A stretch of DNA of 13,632 nucleotides from the NCBI RefSeq assembly GCF_030227225.1, contig NZ_JASPHQ010000031.1, forward strand, positions 1 through 13,632. The letters are read 5' to 3'. The DNA is from Corynebacterium rhinophilum. GTDB lineage: Bacteria; Actinomycetota; Actinomycetes; Mycobacteriales; Mycobacteriaceae. Under the pieces are notes generated by a model. The model saw nothing but the letters and a program-made list of their open reading frames with translations. It was not told where the DNA came from and ran no database searches. Both the position numbers and the translations under genes were made by a program. Below, in pieces: positions 1 to 7,274 of the stretch; the stretch's first letter is position 1, and each line of letters opens with the position of its first letter.

Positions 1-77
1 ACTTCGTGCTCTCAAAGAAAACTACTCCCTACTAGTCGGTAACTGATTTCTCAGTCCAACTAATGGGGAGCAGTTCA
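1..77 (+). mobile_element. Partial insertion sequence end, IS3-like, running off the left edge
   Basis: Positions 4-77 are a perfect inverted copy of 13559-13632. The boundary at 77 is where the two copies stop matching, and there the element ends in CA (TG on the other strand), as IS3-family terminal repeats do. The terminal stretch rich in CCCC/GGGG next to a GTCCAAC core also resembles that family. A short open frame at 2-46 (plus) reads LRALKENYSLLVGN then TGA, 31 bp from the element end, which would fit the C-terminus of an IS3-type orfB, so this is probably the right end. The transposase itself lies outside the window. Family assignment is inference from the end sequence; the repeat itself is directly visible. 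Confidence 0.7.
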
Positions 78-124
78 AGAATGAAGGGCGGGGTTTTATG
101 TTCTGGCTCGTAGATGAACGCATA

Positions 125-167
125 ACTAAAGCCCGCACTCATGGTTGACATGAGTGCGGGCTTTAGT
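125..167. terminator. Strong bidirectional intrinsic terminator
   Basis: A perfect 19-bp inverted repeat (125-143 with 149-167) closes on a 5-nt loop, GTTGA. The stem begins ACTAAAGCCCG and ends CGGGCTTTAGT, so both strands have A-rich then T-rich flanks around a GC core. It lies 14 bp past the stop codon of the minus-strand gene at 182-505 and should terminate that transcript. It also shields the gene from transcription entering from the insertion sequence at the left edge. Confidence 0.9.
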
Positions 168-181
168 ACTAGGCAGCGAGA

Positions 182-505
182 TTAATCGACGGCGAACTCG
201 CCCATCTTGTCCCAACCGGTGCGGCCATCGATGTGGACGTTGATGATGTCTGGGGTCTCTACGAGGTACTTGGGGAATTCGTCGCAGGCGCGCTTGAAGT
301 GCTCGCCCTGAACGTGCTCTACGTCCTTGCCATCTGCGTAGGACTCGAGCAGCAGGAAGCGCTGAGAATCTTCCGGATCACGGTACCACTTGAAGTCGAT
401 GCAACCCGGCTCGGCGTTGCAAGCCTCGGTGTACCAGTTGATCTCATCAAGGAAAGTATCGGCGTATTCAGGCTTTACGTGGAACTGTACGTTAATCAAA
501 ATCAT
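182..505 (-). CDS. Antibiotic biosynthesis monooxygenase (ABM) domain protein, YgiN-like putative quinol monooxygenase
   Basis: A 107-residue protein of the size and pattern of single-domain ABM/YgiN proteins, small ferredoxin-like dimeric barrels that oxidise quinol-like or other aromatic compounds or act in heme-related chemistry. Seen: an N-terminal beta strand MILINVQFHVKPE, a Cys/Pro segment near residues 28-36 (ACNAEPGCIDF), the core strand RFLLLESYAD (49-58), and the helix with His64 and His69 (DVEHVQGEHF) typical of the fold. The substrate cannot be told from sequence. No Shine-Dalgarno is present. TAGAAT at 513-518 (minus) lies 7 nt before the ATG, suggesting a leaderless mRNA. The gene ends at the terminator 125-167. 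A 13-bp inverted repeat covers its start (see findings). Family call good, enzymatic activity unproven. Confidence 0.8.
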   Translation of the reverse strand: MILINVQFHVKPEYADTFLDEINWYTEACNAEPGCIDFKWYRDPEDSQRFLLLESYADGKDVEHVQGEHFKRACDEFPKYLVETPDIINVHIDGRTGWDKMGEFAVD

Positions 506-512
506 GCCCCCG

Positions 513-518
513 ATTCTA
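513..518 (-). promoter_or_regulatory. Candidate -10 element of a leaderless promoter for the ABM gene
   Basis: TAGAAT on the minus strand fits the TANNNT -10 pattern of corynebacterial promoters, and 7 nt separate it from the ATG at 505, so the start site should fall on or next to the start codon. No good -35 hexamer is visible. Confidence 0.5.
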
Positions 519-604
519 TCAATATTGTTCCCACTGCGTCATGGCTGCTCTGCCATGCGCGCGGGCCTCAGGAGAATCGGGGGCAGGTATCGCGGGAATA
601 AGAA

Positions 605-1183
605 CTAGTTGAGGAAGTATTCCGCGATGTAGATGAACTCGCCATCAAAGGCAGTAGCGACGCCGTAACCGTACTCGGGTCCGGGGGTTACCTCGAGGCC
701 CAGGTTGAACCAGTTGAGGCGCTCCTGGGCTTGTTCTTCAGACAGACGGTAGACGTTGCCTTGACCCTCATCGGTGTGGGTCACGCCGCTTGCCACGTCG
801 CCGTAGTACGTAAGCTCACCGCCTGCACCCTGGTTTGCCCATTCCTGTGCGATAGCGGTTGCGGTCTCATCTGGGTGGTGACCAGCCTGGGCTAGGTGAT
901 CGGCGGTGGCTACCTGCAAGTCAGCGGCAACCTGCGGGGCCTCGAAGGCCTGTGGCTCCGGAGCGGCTGCATCCGTAGGCGCTTCTTCCGCTGCTACTTC
1001 CGGTTCAGCTTCAGGTGCGGCCTTTAGAAAGCTGGGCAAAGTAACGTTGTACTTTTCAGCAAGGGTGGAAACCTGCTGAACCTGCGGGGCCGCGGTAAGC
1101 TCCGCAGAAGCCACTGCCGTGGTACCAGACAGGGCGAGTACGGTGGTCAGGACTGCTGCGGTGGCGCTTCGAATCGGCTTCAT
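605..1183 (-). CDS. Secreted Ala/Glu-rich protein of unknown function, possibly a diverged CAP/SCP-like domain
   Basis: 192 residues. A classical signal peptide is visible: basic MKPIR, a hydrophobic stretch to about residue 24, and an AxA site in TAVASA with cleavage after residue 27. A low-complexity Pro/Ala/Glu linker (about 54-90) follows, then a conserved-looking C-terminal part (about 93-192) with QEWANQGAGGELTYYGDV, a SEEQAQERLNWF helix and the terminal strands YGYGVATAFDGEFIYIAEYF. The order helix, Gly-rich GNV-like turn, helix, final GxG/VATAF strands recalls the end of CAP/SCP domains, but the usual CAP His/Glu signature is not seen, so this is only a suggestion. It is probably exported by Sec to the cell envelope. 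It is separated from the hydrolase upstream by 136 bp and looks monocistronic. I do not recognise a named family. Confidence 0.7.
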   Translation of the reverse strand: MKPIRSATAAVLTTVLALSGTTAVASAELTAAPQVQQVSTLAEKYNVTLPSFLKAAPEAEPEVAAEEAPTDAAAPEPQAFEAPQVAADLQVATADHLAQAGHHPDETATAIAQEWANQGAGGELTYYGDVASGVTHTDEGQGNVYRLSEEQAQERLNWFNLGLEVTPGPEYGYGVATAFDGEFIYIAEYFLN

Positions 1184-1218
1184 GATTTTCAGCTTGTCAT
1201 AACTTTTCAGAGGGCGAA

Positions 1219-1251
1219 AGCATATCGCCGGTTCCGCCCCACTTCGATATG
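1219..1251 (-). promoter_or_regulatory. Candidate promoter with an operator-like inverted repeat upstream of the secreted protein gene
   Basis: CATATCG at 1221-1227 and CGATATG at 1245-1251 form perfect 7-bp arms 17 bp apart. On the minus strand TATGCT (1219-1224) fits a TANNNT -10 and overlaps one arm; the other arm lies where a -35 would be. The start codon is about 35 nt downstream. Both arm and -10 assignments are by inspection only. Confidence 0.3.
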
Positions 1252-1319
1252 GCTTTGTTATACAAGCGGTGCTCTGCGTGCTCTGGGTTACCTCGCGGGG
1301 TTAAGAAGCCCTAGGAAGC

Positions 1320-3053
1320 CTAATAAATACCAACATCGAGTTCATTGAATTGCCGCTGCAGCTCCTCCGAATCAATGGAACGGGCAAGATCGGGCCCGGC
1401 GATGGCCGCAAATCCATCGAGGACAGAGTTCCCGTAATTATGGCCCACCCCATCGGGAACATCCTTGGCTCCGGGTAGATCCGCAGCAATTTGTAGGTAG
1501 GTAATAATAGGCATCCACTGCATCACGCGCTCACGCGAATAGGGGCTGTCTTCTTTCATCCAATCCGGCTCTTTGAAGGCCAATCCGGGCGACCACCAGC
1601 TCACAGGATCGGAAGGGTGCTGAATATATAGCATGCGGGTCCTGCCCCACTCCTCTTCCGGAACGCGTCCCCAGCGGCGGACTTGGTCCACCTCGTTGGC
1701 AAAACGGACCACGAGCCCGCCGGCGTAGACCGGCGAGATTTCTGTCGACCCGGGATCACGGCGCTCCACAAACTGCGAGCGCAACTGGTTAAAGTGCGGC
1801 GGGCCGGTCAATAAGATGCCGTCGACGGAATTAGCGATATCGCGCACGCCAGAAAAGGCGGCCTCGATGCCGGTTGTGCCTAAGGACTCGCCGTAGAGGT
1901 AGAGCTTGGGCCGGTCATCTTCGGGCAGCGAATTCCACCAGTCCACGACGGGGTTGATGAACTCTTCCCCGGCGCGTTCTACTTGGCCGCCGCCCCCAAG
2001 GAAGTGGAAAACGGACGGCATGGCGGAATACTGCGCTGCAGCAATGGCGGTATCCCCTCCATAGAGCAGTTCGAAGGCTTGCGCGGAATAGGACGATACC
2101 CAGCCGGTACCGGTGGTCATGGTCAACAAGAGGGCCTTGCGGTCTTGGGCGTGGGTGCGCTCGAGTTCATCGATAAGCAATTGCGCCCGCCCCTCATTGG
2201 AATCGCGGTTGCCCAGACCGGCGTAGGCGCGGATGGGCTCCTTGGCGGGTTTACCGGTGACCTGTTCTAGCTCGGCCTTATGCGCCCCGGAGCTGAGGAA
2301 CCGGGAGCCTTGCAGGCCTACGCCGTTCCAGTCGACATCGGAAGTAGGCGATCCGGAGCGCTCGCTGAGGGTGGGGCGCTGGGTATCCGGATCAGGGTCG
2401 GCGTTCTGGGCGGTAAATACCCTATCGCCCAAGCCCACGATGGCACCGGGAATGATGTTTTCAATGGTGTAGATAGCGATGACCGCAACAATGAGTACTG
2501 CCCCGAGGCGGCGGTATGTGGAGCGGAACCGCTGCGGGAAGCGCCGCGCTAACCAGCGCACCAGAAAGATAATGGAGCGCAGGATGAGCAGGAAGACGGT
2601 AAATACCGCCAGCGCCAGGGGCACCACCAGCAGGTAGCTGGTCATGGACGGCGCGGGCACGGAATATACGTTCGCGAGCTCGTGCTGCCAGCGCACGGCG
2701 ATAATGACGAAACCGACCATCCAGGCTATGAACGCACCTGTGGCGATGCGCGCGAGCAGCCGGTAGCGCTTTGGTTCCCACGCAGAGGCAGCAAGCCAGG
2801 GATACTTATCCGACCATTTGCTAACGACGAAGCGGTACCACACCAGTTTCACGCCGATGCCCACCACGTAGCCAAACCCGGCGGCAAGGCCCGAAATCAG
2901 GCCCTGATAGGGCCAATCGCGGGGCAAAATGGACGGAGTAAGGCCCAGCGTAGACAAAATGGCGGCGCCGATAATGCCCCACGGATCGAGGTGGCGGACA
3001 ATATCGGCGATGCGAGCTTCTACTGCTCGAGCTTCTCCCCTAACTCCAGCCAT
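1320..3053 (-). CDS. Integral membrane alpha/beta-hydrolase (Abhydrolase_9 / DUF2319 type)
   Basis: 577 residues. The N-terminal third carries about five membrane segments (roughly 26-45, 51-73, 103-121, 139-167 and 184-207). The C-terminal region is a predicted alpha/beta-hydrolase: nucleophile elbow GESLG with Ser390, candidate Asp482 in HPSDP and candidate His538 in VGHNYG. This matches the actinobacterial family of membrane proteins with an extracytoplasmic or cytoplasmic hydrolase domain whose substrate is unknown; a lipid or ester substrate in the envelope is a guess. The ATG at 3053 is preceded by GGAG 5 nt upstream, and the first 34 nt overlap the end of the ABC-F gene in another frame, so the two are probably cotranscribed and translationally coupled. 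No clear terminator hairpin was seen after the TAG at 1320. Confidence 0.85.
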   Translation of the reverse strand: MAGVRGEARAVEARIADIVRHLDPWGIIGAAILSTLGLTPSILPRDWPYQGLISGLAAGFGYVVGIGVKLVWYRFVVSKWSDKYPWLAASAWEPKRYRLLARIATGAFIAWMVGFVIIAVRWQHELANVYSVPAPSMTSYLLVVPLALAVFTVFLLILRSIIFLVRWLARRFPQRFRSTYRRLGAVLIVAVIAIYTIENIIPGAIVGLGDRVFTAQNADPDPDTQRPTLSERSGSPTSDVDWNGVGLQGSRFLSSGAHKAELEQVTGKPAKEPIRAYAGLGNRDSNEGRAQLLIDELERTHAQDRKALLLTMTTGTGWVSSYSAQAFELLYGGDTAIAAAQYSAMPSVFHFLGGGGQVERAGEEFINPVVDWWNSLPEDDRPKLYLYGESLGTTGIEAAFSGVRDIANSVDGILLTGPPHFNQLRSQFVERRDPGSTEISPVYAGGLVVRFANEVDQVRRWGRVPEEEWGRTRMLYIQHPSDPVSWWSPGLAFKEPDWMKEDSPYSRERVMQWMPIITYLQIAADLPGAKDVPDGVGHNYGNSVLDGFAAIAGPDLARSIDSEELQRQFNELDVGIY

Positions 3054-4828
3054 TCCATCTCCAAATCCTCATAGGCGCTGCGATTGTCCTTTAATTCCGT
3101 ATCGAGGCGAGTCATCGCTTCGGTATCGACTTTTTCTGCCGCCGCGGCCAATTTCTCATTGATCTGCGCGGCGGATTTTTCCAGCTTCTGCATCTTCCGC
3201 TCAAGCGCGTTCATCTTCTTGGTGATTTCGCGCTCTTGCTGGGAAGAAAGCTTCTTTTCCGGCTTCGGCGCCGGCGCGCCCGTCTTCTTTTCTCCCAGGT
3301 TTATAACCCCTGTGTTCTTGCCGGCCTCGATTTCTTCGCGCTTGCGCAGGTACTCGTCGATGCCACCGGGAAGGTTCGTCAGGTTGCCATCCCCGAAGAG
3401 CGCATACGTATTATCCGCAATGCGCTCGATCAGGTAGCGATCGTGCGAAATGACCACCAGGGTACCCGGCCACGAATCGAGTAGGGATTCCAGTTCCTGG
3501 AGCGTATCGATATCCAGGTCGTTGGTGGGCTCATCGAGGAGTAAAACATTGGGTTCTGCCATGAGCACGCGGGTGAGCTGGAGGCGGCGGCGCTCGCCAC
3601 CGGAAAGATCCCCGACCGGGGTGCGCTGGCGCTTGGCGGAAAAGCCGAGGCGCTCGGCCAGCTGAGAGGCGCTGAGCTCCTTTTTGCCTAGCTGCACGTA
3701 GGTGGCAACATCCTCGACGGCATCGAGAAGCCGCCGCTGCGGATCCAAGTCATCGAGTTCCTGGCGCAGCCAACCTAAGCGCACGGTTTGGCCCTCGATG
3801 CGCTTTCCGGCTGCGAGCTCGTATTCGCCAGCCAGTGTGCGCAGCAGCGTGGTCTTTCCGGAGCCATTAACACCCACGAGGCCGATGCGCTCGCCTGGGG
3901 CCAGGCGCCAAGTGAGGTGATCGACCAAGGTGCGGCCATCCGGGGACTTCACGGTGGCATCTTCTAGCTCGATGACCACGCGGCCCTGACGCTGCTTGGA
4001 AAAGGACATGAGCTCGACCTTGTTGCGCGGCTCGGGAACATCAGAAATAAGCGCTTCCGCGGCCTCAATCCGGTAGCGCGGTTTCGAGGTACGCGCCGGT
4101 GCCCCGCGGCGCAGCCACGCCAATTCCTTGCGGGCCAAGTTTTTGCGGCGTTGCTCCATCGCATCGGCCTGGCGGGCGCGTTCGGCGCGGGCGAACGTCC
4201 AGTCGTTGTATCCGCCCTCGTATGCATCGACCGTGCCGTCGTGGACTTCCCATGTCCAGGTGGCAATGGTATCGAGGAACCAACGATCGTGGGTGACCAC
4301 GATGACGGCGAGGTTGCGCTTGAGCAGGTGGTCAGCCAGCCACTGCACGCCTTCCACGTCCAGGTGGTTCGTGGGCTCATCGAGCACCACGAGGTCTAGA
4401 TCCTGCACCAGCGCGGCGGCAAGGTTGACGCGGCGGCGCTCACCGCCGGACAGGGAGCTCACGAGAGTATCTAGCCCCAGGTCCACGATGCCAAGGCCGC
4501 CGAGCACGTCGCGCACCTTGGCGTTGGAGGCCCATTCGTAGGTCTCGAGCTCGAGGGGTTCAATGATCGCCTGCGCGATGGTGAGCTCTTCGGGCAGGTC
4601 AAAGCGCTGCGTCACCACGGCCATGCGCAGATCCGAGGTGTGGGATACGCGGCCAGAATCCGGCGGCTCAATACCGGTGAGCACTTCCAGCAGGGTGGTC
4701 TTGCCGCCGCCGTTGACGCCCACGATGCCGATGCGATCCCCGGTTTGTACGCCGAGGGATACCCCATCAAGGAGAGTTTTTAAGCCATAGGACTTGGTGA
4801 CTTGCTCGAGGTTAATCAGGTTTGCCAT
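3020..4828 (-). CDS. ABC-F family ATPase, Uup-like, with C-terminal coiled coil
   Basis: 602 residues with two complete ABC domains and no membrane segment, hence a soluble ABC-F protein of the kind that acts on the ribosome rather than in transport. Domain 1: Walker A GVNGGGKTT (37-45), signature LSGGE (about 126-130), Walker B VVLDEPTN with Glu151, H-loop His180. Domain 2: Walker A GVNGSGKTT (319-327), LSGGE (408-412), LLLDEPTND with Glu433, His462. The interdomain linker (about 205-280) is rich in Arg/Lys/Glu. A Lys/Glu-rich coiled coil (about 525-602) resembles the Uup C-terminal domain, favouring Uup over EttA or antibiotic-resistance ABC-Fs. The ATG at 4828 has no nearby Shine-Dalgarno; TAAGAT at 4840-4845 lies 11 nt before it, implying a very short leader. 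The gene overlaps the downstream hydrolase by 34 nt and is divergent from the AztD-like gene. Confidence 0.93.
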   Translation of the reverse strand: MANLINLEQVTKSYGLKTLLDGVSLGVQTGDRIGIVGVNGGGKTTLLEVLTGIEPPDSGRVSHTSDLRMAVVTQRFDLPEELTIAQAIIEPLELETYEWASNAKVRDVLGGLGIVDLGLDTLVSSLSGGERRRVNLAAALVQDLDLVVLDEPTNHLDVEGVQWLADHLLKRNLAVIVVTHDRWFLDTIATWTWEVHDGTVDAYEGGYNDWTFARAERARQADAMEQRRKNLARKELAWLRRGAPARTSKPRYRIEAAEALISDVPEPRNKVELMSFSKQRQGRVVIELEDATVKSPDGRTLVDHLTWRLAPGERIGLVGVNGSGKTTLLRTLAGEYELAAGKRIEGQTVRLGWLRQELDDLDPQRRLLDAVEDVATYVQLGKKELSASQLAERLGFSAKRQRTPVGDLSGGERRRLQLTRVLMAEPNVLLLDEPTNDLDIDTLQELESLLDSWPGTLVVISHDRYLIERIADNTYALFGDGNLTNLPGGIDEYLRKREEIEAGKNTGVINLGEKKTGAPAPKPEKKLSSQQEREITKKMNALERKMQKLEKSAAQINEKLAAAAEKVDTEAMTRLDTELKDNRSAYEDLEMEWLELGEKLEQ

Positions 4829-4919
4829 AACAGGGACTCATCTTAATACCTCCCTACCGCCACCCCCGCATTCCCAAACATGTTGCTACCGAATTTCACT
4901 TGCAATACTCTGCGTGTGT
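4829..4919. promoter_or_regulatory. Divergent promoter region between the ABC-F and AztD-like genes
   Basis: 91 bp separate the two start codons. Minus strand: TAAGAT at 4840-4845, 11 nt before the ABC-F ATG. Plus strand: TTGCTA at 4883-4888, a 17-bp spacer and TACTCT at 4906-4911, 8 nt before the AztD-like ATG, so that transcript would be essentially leaderless. A loose TTGC...GCAA symmetry (4883-4905) overlaps the plus promoter but is too weak to call a Zur site. Confidence 0.45.
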
Positions 4920-6239
4920 ATGAAGAAGCACACACTTACCCTCTGCACTATCCTCTCTGCCTCAGCGCTCACCATCGCTTCCTGCTCGGCGCCGGAAGAA
5001 GATACCGACGCCCAAAACCCCAACGAGGCCACCACCGCGGAAAGCCACGAACACGACCATGACCACGATCATGATCACGAGGGCCACTCCCACGACGGTA
5101 TGGAGGCCGAAGAAGGCCAGACCGAGGTAGCCCAGCTTCCCCCGCGCATCGTCTTCTCCCACGCTGATGGCCTGACCACCTACGATGCCAAATCCGGCGA
5201 TATCCTCGATGAAGAGGAGATGAATTCCTTCCTTCGCCTCAATGACGCTGGCAATGACCGCCACGTCATGGTGACCAAGGGCGATAACTTCCTCACCTAC
5301 GACACCGGCCGCATCACCAAGGCTCACGGCGACCACAACCACTACTACACCGCGGATCCAGAGCTGGGCGATGACAAAATTAAGGCACCCCACGCTGGCC
5401 ACGTAGTCCACCACGATGGTTTTACCGCCCTATTTTCTGATGGCGATGGCGTAGCCAAGATTTATAAGACCGAGGACATTGGCTCCAAGGACGCCAAGCC
5501 CGTCAACACCGTCAAGACCGGCGAGGCGCACCACGGCGTGGCCGTCCCGCTTAAGGATGGCTCCGTGGTCATCACCAAGGGCACCGAAGACGAGCGCCAC
5601 ACCATCCAGCACCTCGACAAGGACGGCAAGGTCTTGGATGAGACCACCGAGTGCCCCGGCGTCCACGGCGAAGCAGCCGCAGGAAATGGCAAGCTTTTCT
5701 TCGGCTGCGAAGACGGCCCCGTAGTCTTTAACGGCTCCAAGTTCCACAAGGTAGACGTCTCCGACTATGCCGGTGCCGATGGCTACCAGCGCTCCGGAAA
5801 CTCCGCGGGATCCGAGGAATCCAATGTCATCTTGGCCGATAACAAGACCGAGAAGGACGCCGATTTCGAGCGCCCCACCTCGGTAACCTTGATCAATACC
5901 GAGGACTACTCCGCCAAGAAGGTGGACTTGGACGGCTCTTACTGGTTCCGCTCTCTAGCACGCGATCCTATGGGCGAGGCCCTGGTGCTGACCACCGATG
6001 GCAAGCTCAATGTCATCGACCCTGACTCCGGGGAAATCACCAAGCAGATCGACGCGATTTCCAAGTGGAAGGAAAACGAGGAGTGGCAGCAGCCGGGCCC
6101 AATCCTGAAGGCCGCCAATGGCTATGCCTACATCACGGATGCACAGAAGAAGGAGCTCGTCGTCATCGACCTCTTGCGCGGTAAGGAAACGGACCGCTAC
6201 GAGCTGGACTTCGAGCCCACCGAAATGGCCGTGCTCTAA
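4920..6239 (+). CDS. aztD: AztD-like zinc-binding lipoprotein (putative zinc metallochaperone, beta-propeller)
   Basis: 439 residues from the ATG at 4920. That start gives a textbook lipoprotein signal (MKKHTLTLC, hydrophobic core, lipobox IASC with Cys22), while the longer open frame upstream does not. Residues 43-58 form a His/Asp/Glu arm with eight His, a likely zinc-capturing loop. The remainder is beta-rich with repeated blade-like strands, metal-friendly GHVVHHDG and GEAHHGV motifs, and the CPGVHGEA...FFGCEDGP segment with two Cys that I associate with AztD proteins. AztD delivers zinc to the AztC solute-binding protein of an ABC importer in the periplasm; here it would sit lipid-anchored on the outer face of the membrane. 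No aztABC genes lie in the window, so its partner must be elsewhere. Codons are strongly C/G-ending with nearly only AAG for Lys, suggesting good expression. It converges on ispE. Confidence 0.72.
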   Translation: MKKHTLTLCTILSASALTIASCSAPEEDTDAQNPNEATTAESHEHDHDHDHDHEGHSHDGMEAEEGQTEVAQLPPRIVFSHADGLTTYDAKSGDILDEEEMNSFLRLNDAGNDRHVMVTKGDNFLTYDTGRITKAHGDHNHYYTADPELGDDKIKAPHAGHVVHHDGFTALFSDGDGVAKIYKTEDIGSKDAKPVNTVKTGEAHHGVAVPLKDGSVVITKGTEDERHTIQHLDKDGKVLDETTECPGVHGEAAAGNGKLFFGCEDGPVVFNGSKFHKVDVSDYAGADGYQRSGNSAGSEESNVILADNKTEKDADFERPTSVTLINTEDYSAKKVDLDGSYWFRSLARDPMGEALVLTTDGKLNVIDPDSGEITKQIDAISKWKENEEWQQPGPILKAANGYAYITDAQKKELVVIDLLRGKETDRYELDFEPTEMAVL

Positions 6240-6253
6240 GTTTCTAGCGCTCT

Positions 6254-6303
6254 AGTGCTCGTGCTTGGCGATGCCCATCCCCATCGCCCCAAGCTAGAGC
6301 ACT
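6254..6303. terminator. Stem-loop shared by the convergent AztD-like and ispE genes
   Basis: An interrupted but long stem: 6254-6260 pairs with 6297-6303, GCTTGG (6263-6268) with CCAAGC (6289-6294), and CGATG (6269-6273) with CATCG (6282-6286), around an 8-nt loop. A 2-nt internal mismatch and a 2-nt bulge (6287-6288) interrupt it. The right arm includes the ispE stop codon and its last two codons. No U-tract follows on either side, so it may act as a transcript 3' end structure rather than a classical terminator. Confidence 0.6.
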
Positions 6304-7274
6304 TCCGCACCCGCAGCCGGGCCCTGGGCTACAACGCCCTTGGTGCCCGGTATTTCTATGCCGACCTGTGCTGCAACTTCTTCCGCGTCTTCGCGGGTGG
6401 CACATAAGAACGCGCAGGTGGGCCCGCTGCCGGAGACGATGCCGTTGAGCGCACCCGCATCCATGCCCGCCTCCAAGGTCTTGCGGAGATCTGGGCGCAG
6501 GGATAGCGCGGCGGGTTGCAGGTCATTGTGCAGGTGCGCTGCCACGCGCTGGGCATCGCCGGAAATGAGCGCCTGGGAAATCTCCGTCGTATCAAGCGCC
6601 GGCGCGGTTACCCGCCCCGCATCGCGCAATTCATCGAGCTTGCGGAACACACTAGGTGTGGATAGGCCGCGATCGGAGGCAATCAGCGCCCAGTGATAGG
6701 TTCCCCTAGTCATCATGGAAGTCAACTGCTCCCCGCGCCCGGTACCAAGCGCCGTGCCGCCCAGCAGGGTAAACGGCACGTCGGAGCCAAGAGTGGCGCC
6801 CAAGGCATCCAGAATGTGCTCTCCTACCGAATCGATTCCGTAATAACGGCCGTAGCAGCGCTCGGCAAGGCGCAGCGCCGCCGCTGCATCCGCGGAACCG
6901 CCTGCCATGCCGCCGGCGGTGGGAATTGCCTTGTGAATCTCAAGGCCCACCTCCGGAATCTTGATGCCGCCGCGGGTGACATACAGGTGTTGCATGATGC
7001 GGTCCACCGCGGTCCACGCCAGGTTCGTGTCATCCTCGGGCACGCCCGCCGCGTGCGGACCGGATACCTTGAGGTACTGCACGCGGGGTTTATCTACTTC
7101 GGCGTTGCCTAAATCAGTCAGCGTTACCGTATCGTGCAGGCTCAGGGACTGAAAGACCGTGACCAGCTCGTGAAAGCCATCCTCCCGCGGTTCCGCCACG
7201 CCAAGGTGCACATTGACCTTGGCGTGCGCATGCGCGGTATAGGTGATCGGCTCGTTTCCGTGTGGTGCGCTCAC
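6294..7274 (-). CDS. ispE: 4-diphosphocytidyl-2-C-methyl-D-erythritol kinase (GTG start)
   Basis: 326 residues. IspE phosphorylates CDP-methylerythritol with ATP in the MEP pathway to isoprenoid precursors, which feed menaquinone and polyprenyl carriers. GHMP-kinase features: substrate-side AKVN with Lys19, the glycine-rich ATP loop [12 protein letters not shown] (120-131), GSDVPF with catalytic Asp165 (163-168), and the C-terminal GSGPTCAF (282-289). The start is GTG at 7272-7274: the residues after it ([20 protein letters not shown]) lead straight into the conserved N-terminus, and its GTGA overlaps the ksgA TGA. The open frame continues upstream to 7544, but that extension is low-complexity Arg/Cys-rich sequence antisense-like to protein coding and lies inside ksgA. 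Translational coupling to ksgA is likely. The 3' end lies in the hairpin shared with the AztD-like gene. Confidence 0.95.
   Translation of the reverse strand: MSAPHGNEPITYTAHAHAKVNVHLGVAEPREDGFHELVTVFQSLSLHDTVTLTDLGNAEVDKPRVQYLKVSGPHAAGVPEDDTNLAWTAVDRIMQHLYVTRGGIKIPEVGLEIHKAIPTAGGMAGGSADAAAALRLAERCYGRYYGIDSVGEHILDALGATLGSDVPFTLLGGTALGTGRGEQLTSMMTRGTYHWALIASDRGLSTPSVFRKLDELRDAGRVTAPALDTTEISQALISGDAQRVAAHLHNDLQPAALSLRPDLRKTLEAGMDAGALNGIVSGSGPTCAFLCATREDAEEVAAQVGIEIPGTKGVVAQGPAAGAEVL

Noticed and set aside
4883..4905. Zur-type operator at the AztD-like promoter
   Set aside because: Only TTGC and GCAA ends are symmetric and the centre does not match; too weak to call.
4794..4919. Upstream extension of the AztD-like frame
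   Set aside because: It runs into the ABC-F gene and destroys the lipoprotein signal; the ATG at 4920 gives a perfect lipobox and a promoter at the right distance.
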